Positions 16,866-27,648 of a DNA stretch of 49,166 bases are shown here, one piece after another. Both the position numbers and the translations under genes were made by a program. The notes beneath the pieces are model-generated. The model had not been told where the DNA came from. It saw only the letters and a list, made by a program, of their open reading frames with translations, and made no database searches. Source of the DNA: an uncultured Colwellia sp. (GTDB lineage: Bacteria; Pseudomonadota; Gammaproteobacteria; Enterobacterales; Alteromonadaceae); assembly GCA_913058405.1 (NCBI GenBank), contig CAJXRC010000010.1, forward strand, positions 1 to 49,166, in the 5' to 3' direction. Each line of letters begins with the position of its first letter. Position 1 is the first letter of the stretch.

Positions 16866-17897
16866 ATGAGCACCAGCAGTCTTCTTAATAAAACTAACGC
16901 TAATGCTAGAAAAAAGCATACCGGTGATTCTAAAGATACCACTAAAGATACGTCAGCGATTTATGCTGATTTAAATGAGTTGCGCCGACTTAAGTATTTA
17001 GCGAAAGGTTTTTCATTTACCCCCAATCAGCCAGCAAATAGCGCTTTAAGTGGTAAAAATGTCTCTAAACTTCGAGGGCGCGGACTTAATTTTGAAGAGT
17101 TACGTCACTATAGACCTGGCGATGATATTCGTTCTATGGATTGGAAAGTGACACAAAGAACTGGCAAGCCGCATATTAAAGTGTTTACTGAAGAGCGCGA
17201 ACGGAATGTCTTTTTAGCAATCGATCAACGTATGACGATGTTCTTTGGCAGTTCAAATAAAATGAAATCAGTGATTGCCGCAGAGCTCGCTGCGCTTATC
17301 GCTTGGCAAATAAGTGATAGTGGCGATCGCATTGGTGCTGTTATTTATAACGATCAGCAAACAAAAGTCATTCCTGCCAAACGTGGCAAACAACATGTGG
17401 TAAACCTACTATCAGAGGTATTAAAGAAAAACCACGAATTATCACTTGAAAATAGTGCTCAACTACAAAATGATGATAGTGATTCTTATAACAAGATGTT
17501 AGCAACGTTGAATAAAGTCTCCAGTCATAATGGTTTGATTATCTTGATCGGTGACGGTCATGGTTTTAACGACAAAAGTACCGATTTCATTAAACAATTG
17601 CGACAGCATAATGAAGTCATTGCTTGCCATATCTTTGACCCGTTAGAATTAAAATTACCAAAGATGTCACAAATGATTGTCAGTGACGGTGTACAACAAA
17701 TTCAATTTTCTTCTGAAAAGAAAAATTTCCAAAAAAACTATGAAGCTGAAATTGCCCGACAGTTAGAGAGCTATGTCAAAGCAGCGAAAAAATATCGTAT
17801 TCCATTAATTGAGATAGACACCATATCGCCGGTTGAACAACAATTACGTAAAGCCCTTGGTCACAGCACAGGTAGTAAAGGTGGAACTAAAATATGA
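16866..17897 (+). CDS. DUF58 protein of the MoxR operon
   Basis: DUF58-family protein with a von-Willebrand-like fold, the usual partner of MoxR ATPases. The hallmark is FEELRHYRPGDDIRSMDWKV (about residues 76-95), followed by a Rossmann-like core (NVFLAIDQRMTMFFG; GLIILIGDGHGF). There are no membrane segments. It lies nine bases after the MoxR stop, and its stop overlaps the next start by four bases (ATGA), indicating translational coupling. Probably links the ATPase to the membrane vWA subunits; this role is inferred from the family. Confidence 0.9.
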   Translation: MSTSSLLNKTNANARKKHTGDSKDTTKDTSAIYADLNELRRLKYLAKGFSFTPNQPANSALSGKNVSKLRGRGLNFEELRHYRPGDDIRSMDWKVTQRTGKPHIKVFTEERERNVFLAIDQRMTMFFGSSNKMKSVIAAELAALIAWQISDSGDRIGAVIYNDQQTKVIPAKRGKQHVVNLLSEVLKKNHELSLENSAQLQNDDSDSYNKMLATLNKVSSHNGLIILIGDGHGFNDKSTDFIKQLRQHNEVIACHIFDPLELKLPKMSQMIVSDGVQQIQFSSEKKNFQKNYEAEIARQLESYVKAAKKYRIPLIEIDTISPVEQQLRKALGHSTGSKGGTKI

Positions 17898-18511
17898 GTT
17901 TTGAAAAACCATGGGGTAACTACCTCCTTGAAGCAATTGTAGAAACTACCGCTCCGCAAAATATTAGTTTTTGGCCTCAAACGATCGCTTGGCAGTTAAT
18001 ATTTATTTTACTTACCATAATTATTATCAAAAAAATCTATCAAACATGGCAAGATTATCAAGCGAATGCTTATCGTCGTGAAGCCCTTGCTTGGCTGGCA
18101 CAGTGTTCATTAAGTAGTGAAGACGATATTAGACAATTACCCGCGTTATTAAGAAAAACTGCACTGCTCGCCCATGAAGTTAATCAACATGATACACGCA
18201 AGCCGTTAGGCTCATCCTCTGTAAGTAAACGTCGCCAAGAAATCACAGGATTATCAGGCCAATCTTGGGCTGTTTGGTTAGATATGCATTGTAAGCACAG
18301 CGAATTTAGCAAAGAAATACGGCCAGCTTCAGGTGCTTCTCTTTCAAATGAAGCATTATTAACACAACTCGCCTACATCCCTAACCTGGATTTGACTGAT
18401 AGCGAATTCAATAATTCCTTAAATAACCTATGCCAGCAAATCAAATTATGGATTCAACATCATCAGTTACTTGACGACAATATTCCACATGATTTAGGGG
18501 AAAAAACATGA
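17894..18511 (+). CDS. DUF4381 membrane protein
   Basis: Small membrane protein with one clear transmembrane helix (about 32-50, WQLIFILLTIIIIKKIY) and a cytoplasmic helical domain containing YRREALAWLAQ and LPALLRKTALLAHEV, the pattern of DUF4381 proteins found in MoxR/vWA operons. Function unknown; likely a membrane-anchored adaptor. Overlaps both neighbours by ATGA. Confidence 0.85.
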   Translation: MSFEKPWGNYLLEAIVETTAPQNISFWPQTIAWQLIFILLTIIIIKKIYQTWQDYQANAYRREALAWLAQCSLSSEDDIRQLPALLRKTALLAHEVNQHDTRKPLGSSSVSKRRQEITGLSGQSWAVWLDMHCKHSEFSKEIRPASGASLSNEALLTQLAYIPNLDLTDSEFNNSLNNLCQQIKLWIQHHQLLDDNIPHDLGEKT

Positions 18512-19590
18512 TTGAATTTGTTTACCCTTGGGCATTTGTGTTATTGCTCGCGCCAGTTTTAGTAACCCTCTTTGCACCTGCGTATAAAGAACGTAAGTCC
18601 TCGATAAAAGTGCCCTACTTTGCTCGTTTGGTTGATGTAACGGGTGAAACACCGCAAAGTGGTGCTGTATTACTTAACCGTAATAATATACAGCGCATTA
18701 TTGTTGCTTTTTCATGGCTTTGCATTGTAACGGCTATCGCTAAACCCGAAATGATAGGTGCTCCCATAAACCAAGAAAAATCAGCAAGAGATTTAATGGT
18801 GGCGGTAGATTTATCTGGTTCTATGTCAGTAGAAGACTTCACTTTACCTAAGACGAAAAACACCACTAAAATAGCGGATAAAGTCAATCGGCTGGTGGCA
18901 GTTAAAGATGTGCTTAATACCTTTGTCAAAAGTCGAGAGCATGACAGGTTAGGTCTAATTCTGTTTGGTGATGCTCCTTACCTGCAAGCGCCATTTACTG
19001 ATGATATTCCAACGTGGCAAGCATTGCTCAATGAAAGTGAAATTGGAATGGCGGGACAAAGCACAGCCTTTGGCGATGCTATAGGCTTAGCTATTAGTGT
19101 CTTTGAGCAATCTGATACCCAAAACCGTGTACTCATTGTTTTAACTGATGGCAATGACACCGCCTCTAAAGTGCCGCCTGTTGAAGCTGCTAAAGTCGCA
19201 GCAGCCCATGATATCAAGATATACACCATAGCGATTGGTGATCCAAGCGCGGTAGGCGAAGAAAAAGTAGATCTTGAAGTCTTGAAAGAGATGGCTGACA
19301 TTACCCAAGGCAAAAGCTTTCAAGCCTTAAACAGTGATGAACTTTTACAAGTCTATGCAGAGATAGATGAATTAGAGCCTCAACAGTTTGACTCGCTGTC
19401 CTTCAGACCCAGGGTAAGTGTGCATCACTATCCTATTATACTATTTGTTAGTATTTATCTAATTGCCTTATTTATCGTGAATATTCGCATTCGCTTGCTG
19501 CTAAACAAACAAAAGCGCGCATTAGTGAATAGTGAGAAAAACGAACAGCATAGTAAAGTAAATGCCGACAATGAGGTGATCCATGATTGA
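18508..19590 (+). CDS. vWA membrane protein (BatA-like)
   Basis: Membrane-anchored von Willebrand factor A protein. Two hydrophobic helices (about 5-24 and 61-79) flank a short linker; the vWA domain follows with a canonical MIDAS motif DLSGS (101-105), a Thr-containing second site (QSTAFGDAIG) and LTDGNDT; a C-terminal helix (about 305-330) re-enters the membrane. Bat-type proteins bind partners through the metal site in the periplasm and work with MoxR ATPases. The coding region overlaps the next one by eight bases. Confidence 0.9.
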   Translation: MIEFVYPWAFVLLLAPVLVTLFAPAYKERKSSIKVPYFARLVDVTGETPQSGAVLLNRNNIQRIIVAFSWLCIVTAIAKPEMIGAPINQEKSARDLMVAVDLSGSMSVEDFTLPKTKNTTKIADKVNRLVAVKDVLNTFVKSREHDRLGLILFGDAPYLQAPFTDDIPTWQALLNESEIGMAGQSTAFGDAIGLAISVFEQSDTQNRVLIVLTDGNDTASKVPPVEAAKVAAAHDIKIYTIAIGDPSAVGEEKVDLEVLKEMADITQGKSFQALNSDELLQVYAEIDELEPQQFDSLSFRPRVSVHHYPIILFVSIYLIALFIVNIRIRLLLNKQKRALVNSEKNEQHSKVNADNEVIHD

Positions 19591-20581
19591 TCAACTAGGC
19601 TTCTTTTTCGATAGTATGCAACACTTCCACTTTTTACGGCCATATTGGCTGCTAGCGTTTGTCATTATTTACTACATCATTCGCGCCTTCTCATTAAGGG
19701 ACGATAGCCTTGCTCAATGGCGAAGCTTAATGTCCAAGCAAGTACTAACGCATTTAACGGTGAGCGGGAATAATAATCATTGGCTATCTCCTCAAAAAAT
19801 GTCGTTAATTTTGGCGCTTCCTTTGTGTATCGTATTGATGGGACCCACATGGCATCAACAACCATCACCTTTTAGTGAAAATAATGCGCCATTGGTTATC
19901 GCCCTTGATGTATCAAAAACTATGGAACAAGGTGACGTTCAACCTTCAAGGTTATTACGTGCTAAGCAAAAAGTCATCGAATTACTTGAACTCAGAGGCG
20001 ATAGTAAAACAGCATTAATCGCGTTTTCCGGAAGTGCCCATGTGGTTATGCCGATAACGAATGACAGAGAAATGATCCGCCACTTTCTTGATGCTCTCAG
20101 TGAAAAGATCATGCCGGTATCTGGCAAGTTACCCGAAACTATACTGCCCTTAGCCGATAATTTACTCGCTAGTTCAGCAGTTCCTGGCACTGTTTTATTA
20201 ATTGGTGATGGTGCGACTAACAACACAGTAACCGCCTTTAAAGAGTTTTTTGCCACACAATCTGCGCAACTTATCGTTTGGGGTATTGGTCAAAGCACAA
20301 CTGCTGAGCAAAGTATTATTGCTCAGGATGAGCTCGTTACGGATGTTATTCCAATGCAGCTTGAGCAATTAAAAGCACTTAGCAGCGAAAGTGATGGTCG
20401 CCTGGTCTTAATGAGTAATGATAATAGTGATGTAAAGCGCGTTAATAATTACATTAAACACAACCTTGTTATTGTTGATGATAACTCAAGGCCATGGCAC
20501 GACTCAGGTTATCCGCTGGTTTTTGTTGTCGCTTTCATCTTCTTATTTTGGTTTAGAAAAGGGTGGACATTACAATGGTAA
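19583..20581 (+). CDS. vWA membrane protein (BatB-like)
   Basis: Second vWA protein, with hydrophobic helices at about 21-35 and 74-87, a vWA domain and a C-terminal helix (LVFVVAFIFLFWF). The MIDAS reads DVSKT (109-113), i.e. Thr where DxSxS usually has the second Ser; Thr is conservative, so metal binding may be kept. A second block is LLIGDGATNN. It is followed with overlap by the TPR gene. It probably pairs with the preceding vWA protein in one complex. Confidence 0.88.
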   Translation: MIDQLGFFFDSMQHFHFLRPYWLLAFVIIYYIIRAFSLRDDSLAQWRSLMSKQVLTHLTVSGNNNHWLSPQKMSLILALPLCIVLMGPTWHQQPSPFSENNAPLVIALDVSKTMEQGDVQPSRLLRAKQKVIELLELRGDSKTALIAFSGSAHVVMPITNDREMIRHFLDALSEKIMPVSGKLPETILPLADNLLASSAVPGTVLLIGDGATNNTVTAFKEFFATQSAQLIVWGIGQSTTAEQSIIAQDELVTDVIPMQLEQLKALSSESDGRLVLMSNDNSDVKRVNNYIKHNLVIVDDNSRPWHDSGYPLVFVVAFIFLFWFRKGWTLQW

Positions 20582-21315
20582 CTGTCATTTCAAATCGCTG
20601 GTTCACTTTGTTAAACGCCACTAAACGTAATAAGCGCAGCATCATTGTTATGCTAATTATGATAAGTGCTCTTTTCGCTTATCTTAGACCGCAACAATTT
20701 GCTGATTTATGGCTGACCCGTGATCAACAAGGACAGTTATTATTTACACTTGGTCATTATCAACACGCTAGTAACACCTTTAAAAGTACTCAGTGGCAAG
20801 CCTATAGTAGTTATGGTGCTGAACAATATAAAAATGCTGCAACCTTGTATGGACAATTTAATACCATAAACAGCCAAATAGCGAAAGCGAATGCCCTCGC
20901 TCATGGACGTGAATACATTAAAGCCCGGAACTTATATCAGCAGATCTTAACGTTAGCACCACAAAATACAGCGGCATTGACCAATATAGTCATCGTTCAA
21001 GCCATTATCGATGAAGTTAATCGTTTGTCTGCTAGTCAAGCACCAGAAGATGGTGAGGCAATAAAGGAATTAGGCGATGAGCCACAAACGGGTGATGGAG
21101 CCGAACGTGAAGTAGCGCCTAAAGAACAAGAAATTGAACAATTAAGTGCTGAGCAACTACTGCTCGATCCAAGTTTAAATGCTATGTGGTTGCGTCAAGT
21201 TCAAAAAAATCCAGCACACTTTTTATCACAAAAGTTTTATATGCAACAAGAGATAAAAAACCAGCAACCGCTTAAAGAAAACAATAATGAAAGCCAAGGA
21301 GTCGATGATGAATAA
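20575..21315 (+). CDS. TPR membrane protein (BatC-like)
   Basis: Protein with one N-terminal membrane helix (SIIVMLIMISALFAYL) and TPR-type repeats (about 55-150: GQLLFTLGHYQHASNTF, AEQYKNAATLYGQF, YIKARNLYQQILTLAPQ), then an acidic low-complexity linker. BatC proteins are thought to scaffold the vWA subunits. The ATG at 20575 overlaps the previous stop and has GGGTGG upstream; a GTG at 20563 is an alternative. Confidence 0.82.
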   Translation: MVTVISNRWFTLLNATKRNKRSIIVMLIMISALFAYLRPQQFADLWLTRDQQGQLLFTLGHYQHASNTFKSTQWQAYSSYGAEQYKNAATLYGQFNTINSQIAKANALAHGREYIKARNLYQQILTLAPQNTAALTNIVIVQAIIDEVNRLSASQAPEDGEAIKELGDEPQTGDGAEREVAPKEQEIEQLSAEQLLLDPSLNAMWLRQVQKNPAHFLSQKFYMQQEIKNQQPLKENNNESQGVDDE

Positions 21316-22657
21316 AGCACTTATCAGCCTGTTTATCTGCTTTTATCTGTTCAGCAGTACAAGCTTTGCGATGCAAACTATCGATAACTTGGTTAACCAA
21401 GAGAAATTAACCATTTCGCTAACAGTCAACGAAAGTGAACAACAAATAGTGGGGCAAGCGCTGGTCGTCTCTATTGAAGTTGCAACAGATCGTTGGTTTG
21501 CAACAGGAACCCGTGTACAAAGCTTTACCTTGACTGATGTAGTTATGCAAGCAAGCAACATAGTGACTATCAATGGCAGTAAGCGTATCAAAGGACAATC
21601 CTGGGCGACACAAACCCATGAAATTACTTTGTACCCTACTCTTACTGGCTCTTATCGATTGCCTGAAATTAAAGTTGATGTCTCAGTGAATACTGAGAAT
21701 GATGGCATCATCACAGGCGTGCTAAACACACAAGAAGCAGGCTTTAACATAAGCTTACCAGAAGCACTTATCGACATTGATAATTTTATCGTTTCACCTG
21801 AAGTGACTCTAAACATTGATGGCCAGTTTGACGCCGATAAAAAATACAGCATTGGCGAAGCAATCACGCAAACCATCACTATCACGGCAAGTGATACCCC
21901 GGCAATGATGATCCCTGAAATCAACTTAACCAATATCAGTGAGGTAAGTAAATCAGGCAAAGCAAATACAGAAACCGCAGAGGGTATTAGTATTTACCAT
22001 AAACCGGCGAAAGTTTTTGATAAGTCTAATCGTGGTTCCTTGTCAGGCAGTCGAGTTGAGTCATTTACCTATATATTTGAAAAATCAGGTAACTACATAT
22101 TAGCTGAGCAAGTTATTTACTGGTGGAACAGTCAGTCAAATACACTCGAAACATTACTTATTCCCGCTTCATCTTGGAGCGTTTCTGGCCAAGGATTCAT
22201 AAAACAACAATCAAACTTCGAGCTAAAAAATTTAAATTTTAATATCGCAACGCTACTAATTATCGCCTTAACTTTTTTAGTCTTAACCTTAGCTTATTTA
22301 ATTTATATAAAACGTCAGCAGTTAGTGACTTTTTATAAAAAACTAACCAAACACGAACAACGACAACTTCGTCAGCAGTTTTTAAATCACATAGCTAAAA
22401 AAGAATATCTCATAGCGACTCAAACTCTTTACCAATATTCACTCGCTTTAGGTAAAAGTACTGAAATTAAAAATAACAAATTAACCGAACGATTAAATAA
22501 ACTGGCTTTTCAAGGCGGTACTGATATAGATAGCTCACTAACCTTCTCTATTGACGATGCTAAGGCACTTATTAGACAAATAGCTAGCAAGACAGCTAAA
22601 AATGCCAAAGAGTCTAATTTTACGCATGGTGAGGCGATTAAACTCAATAAACAATAG
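21308..22657 (+). CDS. BatD-like periplasmic/membrane protein
   Basis: BatD ('oxygen tolerance') family protein: signal peptide from MNKALISLFICFYLF, repeated beta-rich domains in the periplasm (VNESEQQIVGQALVVSIEV; YSIGEAITQTITITA; ESFTYIFEKSGNYILAEQVIYWW), one transmembrane helix (about 315-337) and a basic helical tail. AAGGAG at 21296-21301 favours the ATG at 21308 over 21287 or 21305. The stop codon TAG overlaps the first base of a repeat end at 22657, so the original C-terminus may have been longer. Confidence 0.86.
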   Translation: MNKALISLFICFYLFSSTSFAMQTIDNLVNQEKLTISLTVNESEQQIVGQALVVSIEVATDRWFATGTRVQSFTLTDVVMQASNIVTINGSKRIKGQSWATQTHEITLYPTLTGSYRLPEIKVDVSVNTENDGIITGVLNTQEAGFNISLPEALIDIDNFIVSPEVTLNIDGQFDADKKYSIGEAITQTITITASDTPAMMIPEINLTNISEVSKSGKANTETAEGISIYHKPAKVFDKSNRGSLSGSRVESFTYIFEKSGNYILAEQVIYWWNSQSNTLETLLIPASSWSVSGQGFIKQQSNFELKNLNFNIATLLIIALTFLVLTLAYLIYIKRQQLVTFYKKLTKHEQRQLRQQFLNHIAKKEYLIATQTLYQYSLALGKSTEIKNNKLTERLNKLAFQGGTDIDSSLTFSIDDAKALIRQIASKTAKNAKESNFTHGEAIKLNKQ

Positions 22658-22847
22658 GGGCTGTTGATCTTTCGAGATTACTTTTGCAGCAATTTGTTGT
22701 TTTTTTTTACAGCGCTATTGATTTTGATAAGGGCGCTGCATGGATGCAGCTTATTAGAGAATGCAGGAGCATATTCTCCTGAACAACCATTCTCTTCAAT
22801 CAGTGCCTTGCCTTTAAGCCTTTTAATTCTCGCTGAGTGGGAAATAA
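22657..22847 (-). repeat. Dispersed repeat, copy B, with GGGGCTGTTGATCTTT end
   Basis: Begins with copy 3 of the CTGTTGATCTTT motif and ends with the 67-base block (22781-22847) shared, inverted, with 4247-4313. It contains a small GC-rich inverted repeat around 22737-22752. An overlapping open frame on the minus strand (ends 22678) spans this repeat and the next one and is considered spurious. Likely the end of a former insertion sequence. Confidence 0.7.
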
Positions 22848-23028
22848 TACCAATTTCATTAAGTTTGTGATCTTGTTGTGCGTAGGAAAAATAAATCAGG
22901 GCAAGGCGCTCAATTGAGTAATAGCTGGCTATTGGGATTGAGAGCAACGCAGTCGTGAAGTATTTTAACCAGCACAAGTGAGCAATAATTTAATGGAATT
23001 GGTATAACTTAATGGACTTGGTATAACT
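22847..23028. mobile_element. MITE-like element with ATACCAAT ends and duplicated right end
   Basis: ATACCAATTTCATTAA (22847-22862) and the reverse complement of 22990-23005 (ATACCAATTCCATTAA) agree at 15 of 16 positions, framing a 159-base element without a gene. The right end is then repeated: 22991-23009 and 23010-23028 are 19-base tandem copies differing at one base. Elements with ATACCAATT ends are, from memory, common in Alteromonadales and Vibrionales. Confidence 0.65.
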
Positions 23029-23052
23029 TAGGTTTTACTTTCGATAAGGCAT

Positions 23053-23094
23053 AAAAAACCCGCAAAAGCTTATCGCTCATGCGGGTTTGTTTTT
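23053..23094 (-). terminator. Terminator of the pheST-ihfA operon
   Basis: AAACCCGC (23056-23063) pairs with GCGGGTTT (23081-23088). Read on the minus strand the stem is followed by TTTTTTAT, 70 bases after the ihfA stop. The plus-strand reading also ends in a T-run, so it may work in both directions. Confidence 0.88.
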
Positions 23095-23163
23095 TGTATG
23101 CGTCGTAAGAACGTGAAGTTAGGACTAACTAGTAAATTAACTAGTTTACCTAAATAACGTTAA

Positions 23164-23457
23164 TTACTCGCTATTACCGTCTTCAACGCGGCTTTTCAAT
23201 TTTTGACCAGGTCGAAAAGTCACAACCTTACGGGCAGAAATTGGAATATCTTCACCGGTTTTAGGATTACGGCCAGGACGTTCGCTTTTTAGACGCAAGT
23301 CGAAATTACCAAAACCTGAAAGCTTTACTTGATCACCGCTTTCTAAGGTTTCGCGAATTTCTTCAAAAAATATTTCAACCATGTCTTTTGCGTCACGCTT
23401 GCTCAGCCCAACTTTTTCAAATAAATGTTCTGCTACTTCTGCTTTGGTAAGCGCCAT
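23164..23457 (-). CDS. ihfA: Integration host factor subunit alpha
   Basis: DNA-bending nucleoid protein that dimerises with IhfB. The full-length 97-residue sequence starts [20 protein letters not shown] and contains the HU/IHF signature [20 protein letters not shown] (beta-arm with the intercalating Pro) and [11 protein letters not shown]. It lies three bases after pheT, the classic pheS-pheT-ihfA order. GAGG upstream of the ATG lies in the end of pheT. Confidence 0.98.
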   Translation of the reverse strand: MALTKAEVAEHLFEKVGLSKRDAKDMVEIFFEEIRETLESGDQVKLSGFGNFDLRLKSERPGRNPKTGEDIPISARKVVTFRPGQKLKSRVEDGNSE

Positions 23458-23460
23458 TGC

Positions 23461-25884
23461 TTAGTCCCTCAGTGATGCATTTAATTCTGTTTTTAATGTT
23501 GCAACAACCCTGTCAATGACATCTGTGATGTCTTTTTCTTCAAGTGTTTTACTTGTATCTTGTAATACTAGGGCGATAGCTAGACTCTTAAAACCGTCAT
23601 CAATGCCTTGTCCTTGGTATACATCAAATAAGTTTAGATCAATTAAATAATTTCCGCCAACCTTTTCAATAAGTTGTAACACTTTTTTTGCATCAACGTC
23701 TTCATTTACCACTATAGCTAAGTCACGACGATTGGCTGGGAAGCGAGATATATCGCTGGCTTCAGGGATTTTTTGTACCAAAACTTCAGACAATAAAAGT
23801 TCGAAAATTAATGTGCGACCGTTTAAGCCTAATTTCCTTTCTAATTCAGGGTGTAATGTTCCAACACAACCGACAAAAACGCCATTCTTAGTTATTTTCG
23901 CTGTTTGACCTGGATGTAAAGCATCAACTTCAGCTTTTGAAAACTCGTAACCTTGTGCATCACAAGTCAACGCTAATAAAGCTTCAACATCACCTTTAAT
24001 ATCGTAATAATCAGTCGCTGCTTTTTCCATGCTCCAATGTTCATCAACGCGTTGACCGCTGATAACACCCGCAATCATGTTTTCTTGACGAACACCGTTT
24101 TCAGCATTTTCGTCTGGAACAAAACGTAGGCCCGTTTCAAATAAGCGAACACGCCCTTGTTGACGGTTTTGATTATAAACCATAGATTGTAACAACCCTG
24201 TCCATAAACTTAAGCGCATCACCGACATTTCAGAAGAAATTGGATGAGGTAACGTCATGACTTCTTGTCCAGGATGCAATAATGCTTGAACTTTTGGGTC
24301 AACAAAACTGTAGGTGATCGCTTCTTGATAATCGCGATTGACCAAAGCTTGCTTTAAATTCGATAAAGAAAGATTAGCTTCTTTTTGTTCACACATTTTC
24401 AACGTTGCTTTTGGCGCAATATTTGGAATGTTGTTATAGCCAAAAATACGAGCAACTTCTTCAATTAAATCAACTTCAATTTTAATATCAAAGCGATACG
24501 CAGGCACAATCACTTGCCATACTTTCGCTACGTCTTCGCCTGTTGTATTAACAGTAAAACCAAGACGTGTAAGAATTTCACTGACTTGTGCATCCGCAAT
24601 ATGATGGCCAATACGACTGTCTAACATCTTGCGACGTAAGCTCACATCTTTTGTTTGCGGAATGTCAGCATCAGATTTTGCTTCGACAACTGGTCCTGCT
24701 TGACCACCAACAATAGCGAGTAATAATTCAGTTGCTCGCTCAATCGCATCATGCTGTAACGTTGGATCAATACCACGTTCGTAACGGTGTGACGCATCAG
24801 TATGTAAACCATATTGACGGGCTTTACCTAAGATAGCTAACGGCGCGAAGAATGCACTTTCTAAAAAGATATCTGTCGTATTACTAGTAACACCTGAATC
24901 AAGGCCACCAAAGATACCTGCCATGGCTAATGCTTTGTTCTCATCCGCAATAACTAAAGTCCCTTCTTTTAGCGTGACTTCGTTTTCATCTAATAATGTT
25001 AATTTTTCGTCTTTATTTGCGAAACGTACATTGATACCGCCGTCTAGTTTGGCTAAATCAAAGGCATGCATTGGATGACCCAATTCAAGTAAGATGTAGT
25101 TAGTAACATCAACAACAGGGTCTATTGAACGTGTTCCACAACGACGAAGTTTTTCTACCATCCAAAGTGGCGTGGTTGCGTTAGGGTTAATACCCTTAAT
25201 AACACGACCTAAATAACGAGGACATGCTTCATTAGCCTCAATATTAATGGTAATAACATCATCAATTGTTGGTACTGCGACCGTAATTGTTGGCTCAGTG
25301 ACTTCTAAAGAATTTAATACGCCTACTTCACGAGCTAAACCTTTAAGGCCTAGACAGTCACCGCGGTTAGCCGTTAAATCGACATCAATAGTGACATCAT
25401 TTAAATCTAAATATTCACGAACACATTGGCCTAAAGGTGCATCACTTGCTAATTCCATGATGCCATCTGAATCATCGGCTAAACCAATTTCAGATTCACT
25501 ACACAACATACCAAAAGATGGCACGCCACGTAATTTTGCTTTCTTAATTTTAAAATCGCCAGGTAATACTGCACCAACAGTTGCCACAGCAACTTTTAAA
25601 CCTAAACGACAGTTTTTAGCACCACATACGATATCAACTAACTCGCCTTTCTCTACGGTAGTAGAGCTGTAATCGCCTAAACTAATTTTTGTTACTTGTA
25701 ACTTATCTGCGTCAGGGTGTGGGCCACATTCGACTACTTCACCAATGACAACACCACTAAACTCGCCTGCTACTGGGTCAACACCGTCGACCTCTAAGCC
25801 AGCCATTGTTATTTGATGCGCTAAATCATCAGAAGAAAGTGCAGGATTAACCCATTCACGTAACCAAGATTCACTAAATTTCAT
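23461..25884 (-). CDS. pheT: Phenylalanyl-tRNA synthetase beta subunit
   Basis: Beta chain of the (alpha-beta)2 synthetase that charges tRNA-Phe. It has the N-terminal tRNA-binding OB-fold (about 40-150: [28 protein letters not shown]), the B3/B4 editing region, B5 ([12 protein letters not shown], then [12 protein letters not shown]), a catalytic-like core and the C-terminal FDX-ACB anticodon-binding domain ([19 protein letters not shown]). At 807 residues it is normal for gammaproteobacteria. It is 12 bases after pheS and read from the same promoter. Confidence 0.98.
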   Translation of the reverse strand: MKFSESWLREWVNPALSSDDLAHQITMAGLEVDGVDPVAGEFSGVVIGEVVECGPHPDADKLQVTKISLGDYSSTTVEKGELVDIVCGAKNCRLGLKVAVATVGAVLPGDFKIKKAKLRGVPSFGMLCSESEIGLADDSDGIMELASDAPLGQCVREYLDLNDVTIDVDLTANRGDCLGLKGLAREVGVLNSLEVTEPTITVAVPTIDDVITINIEANEACPRYLGRVIKGINPNATTPLWMVEKLRRCGTRSIDPVVDVTNYILLELGHPMHAFDLAKLDGGINVRFANKDEKLTLLDENEVTLKEGTLVIADENKALAMAGIFGGLDSGVTSNTTDIFLESAFFAPLAILGKARQYGLHTDASHRYERGIDPTLQHDAIERATELLLAIVGGQAGPVVEAKSDADIPQTKDVSLRRKMLDSRIGHHIADAQVSEILTRLGFTVNTTGEDVAKVWQVIVPAYRFDIKIEVDLIEEVARIFGYNNIPNIAPKATLKMCEQKEANLSLSNLKQALVNRDYQEAITYSFVDPKVQALLHPGQEVMTLPHPISSEMSVMRLSLWTGLLQSMVYNQNRQQGRVRLFETGLRFVPDENAENGVRQENMIAGVISGQRVDEHWSMEKAATDYYDIKGDVEALLALTCDAQGYEFSKAEVDALHPGQTAKITKNGVFVGCVGTLHPELERKLGLNGRTLIFELLLSEVLVQKIPEASDISRFPANRRDLAIVVNEDVDAKKVLQLIEKVGGNYLIDLNLFDVYQGQGIDDGFKSLAIALVLQDTSKTLEEKDITDVIDRVVATLKTELNASLRD

Positions 25885-25896
25885 TATGAGTTATTC

Positions 25897-27245
<1,349 letters not shown>

Positions 27246-27479
27246 TTATTGTTCTTTGGCTTCACTTTCACGTTTGACTAAAAGAAAAGTTAGATACATT
27301 TTTGTCGGTAAGGAAAATATCAAACCAAAGGCAATGCACATAGCACTAATAATAATACCAGTTACGCCAAGTGACTCCATATAATCACTAAATGAGTGTA
27401 AATAAATCCCGAGTAGAATCAGAGATATTCCGATGCAAATAGAAATTTTCAATAATAGCACTAAGCGTTGCTCTGACAT
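27246..27479 (-). CDS. Small two-helix membrane protein, unknown
   Basis: A 77-residue protein with two hydrophobic helices (about 8-27 and 38-57) and a charged C-terminal tail (VKRESEAKEQ). I do not recognise a family. It stands between pheS and the YdiJ-like gene on the same strand, with non-coding sequence on both sides. The hydrophobic pattern makes a real gene likely; no function can be proposed. Confidence 0.55.
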   Translation of the reverse strand: MSEQRLVLLLKISICIGISLILLGIYLHSFSDYMESLGVTGIIISAMCIAFGLIFSLPTKMYLTFLLVKRESEAKEQ

Positions 27480-27534
27480 AAATCACTCTGTAAAACCAAA
27501 AACAAAATACAAATATATCAAGTTTTACCATTAC

Positions 27535-27572
27535 CACTTATTGAGCAAGATCATGGTCTTGTCCAATAAGTG
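27535..27572. other. 38-bp imperfect palindrome downstream of the YdiJ-like gene
   Basis: CACTTATTG (27535-27543) pairs with CAATAAGTG (27564-27572) and the inner part continues with CAAGA/TCTTG, giving a long hairpin 77 bases past the stop of the YdiJ-like gene. No T-run follows in either direction, so it may be a weak terminator, an mRNA 3'-end stabiliser or a protein-binding site. Confidence 0.6.
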
Positions 27573-27648
27573 CAATCTTATAGCCAAGCTACTTAAATCA
27601 ATCTGGATCTTCAGGTGGTTTGGCTATATTATTTACTTTTTCTGACCT

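Noticed and set aside
22678-22977. 99-residue minus-strand open frame
   Set aside because: It spans two different repeat elements and their inverted ends; best explained as read-through of repeats.
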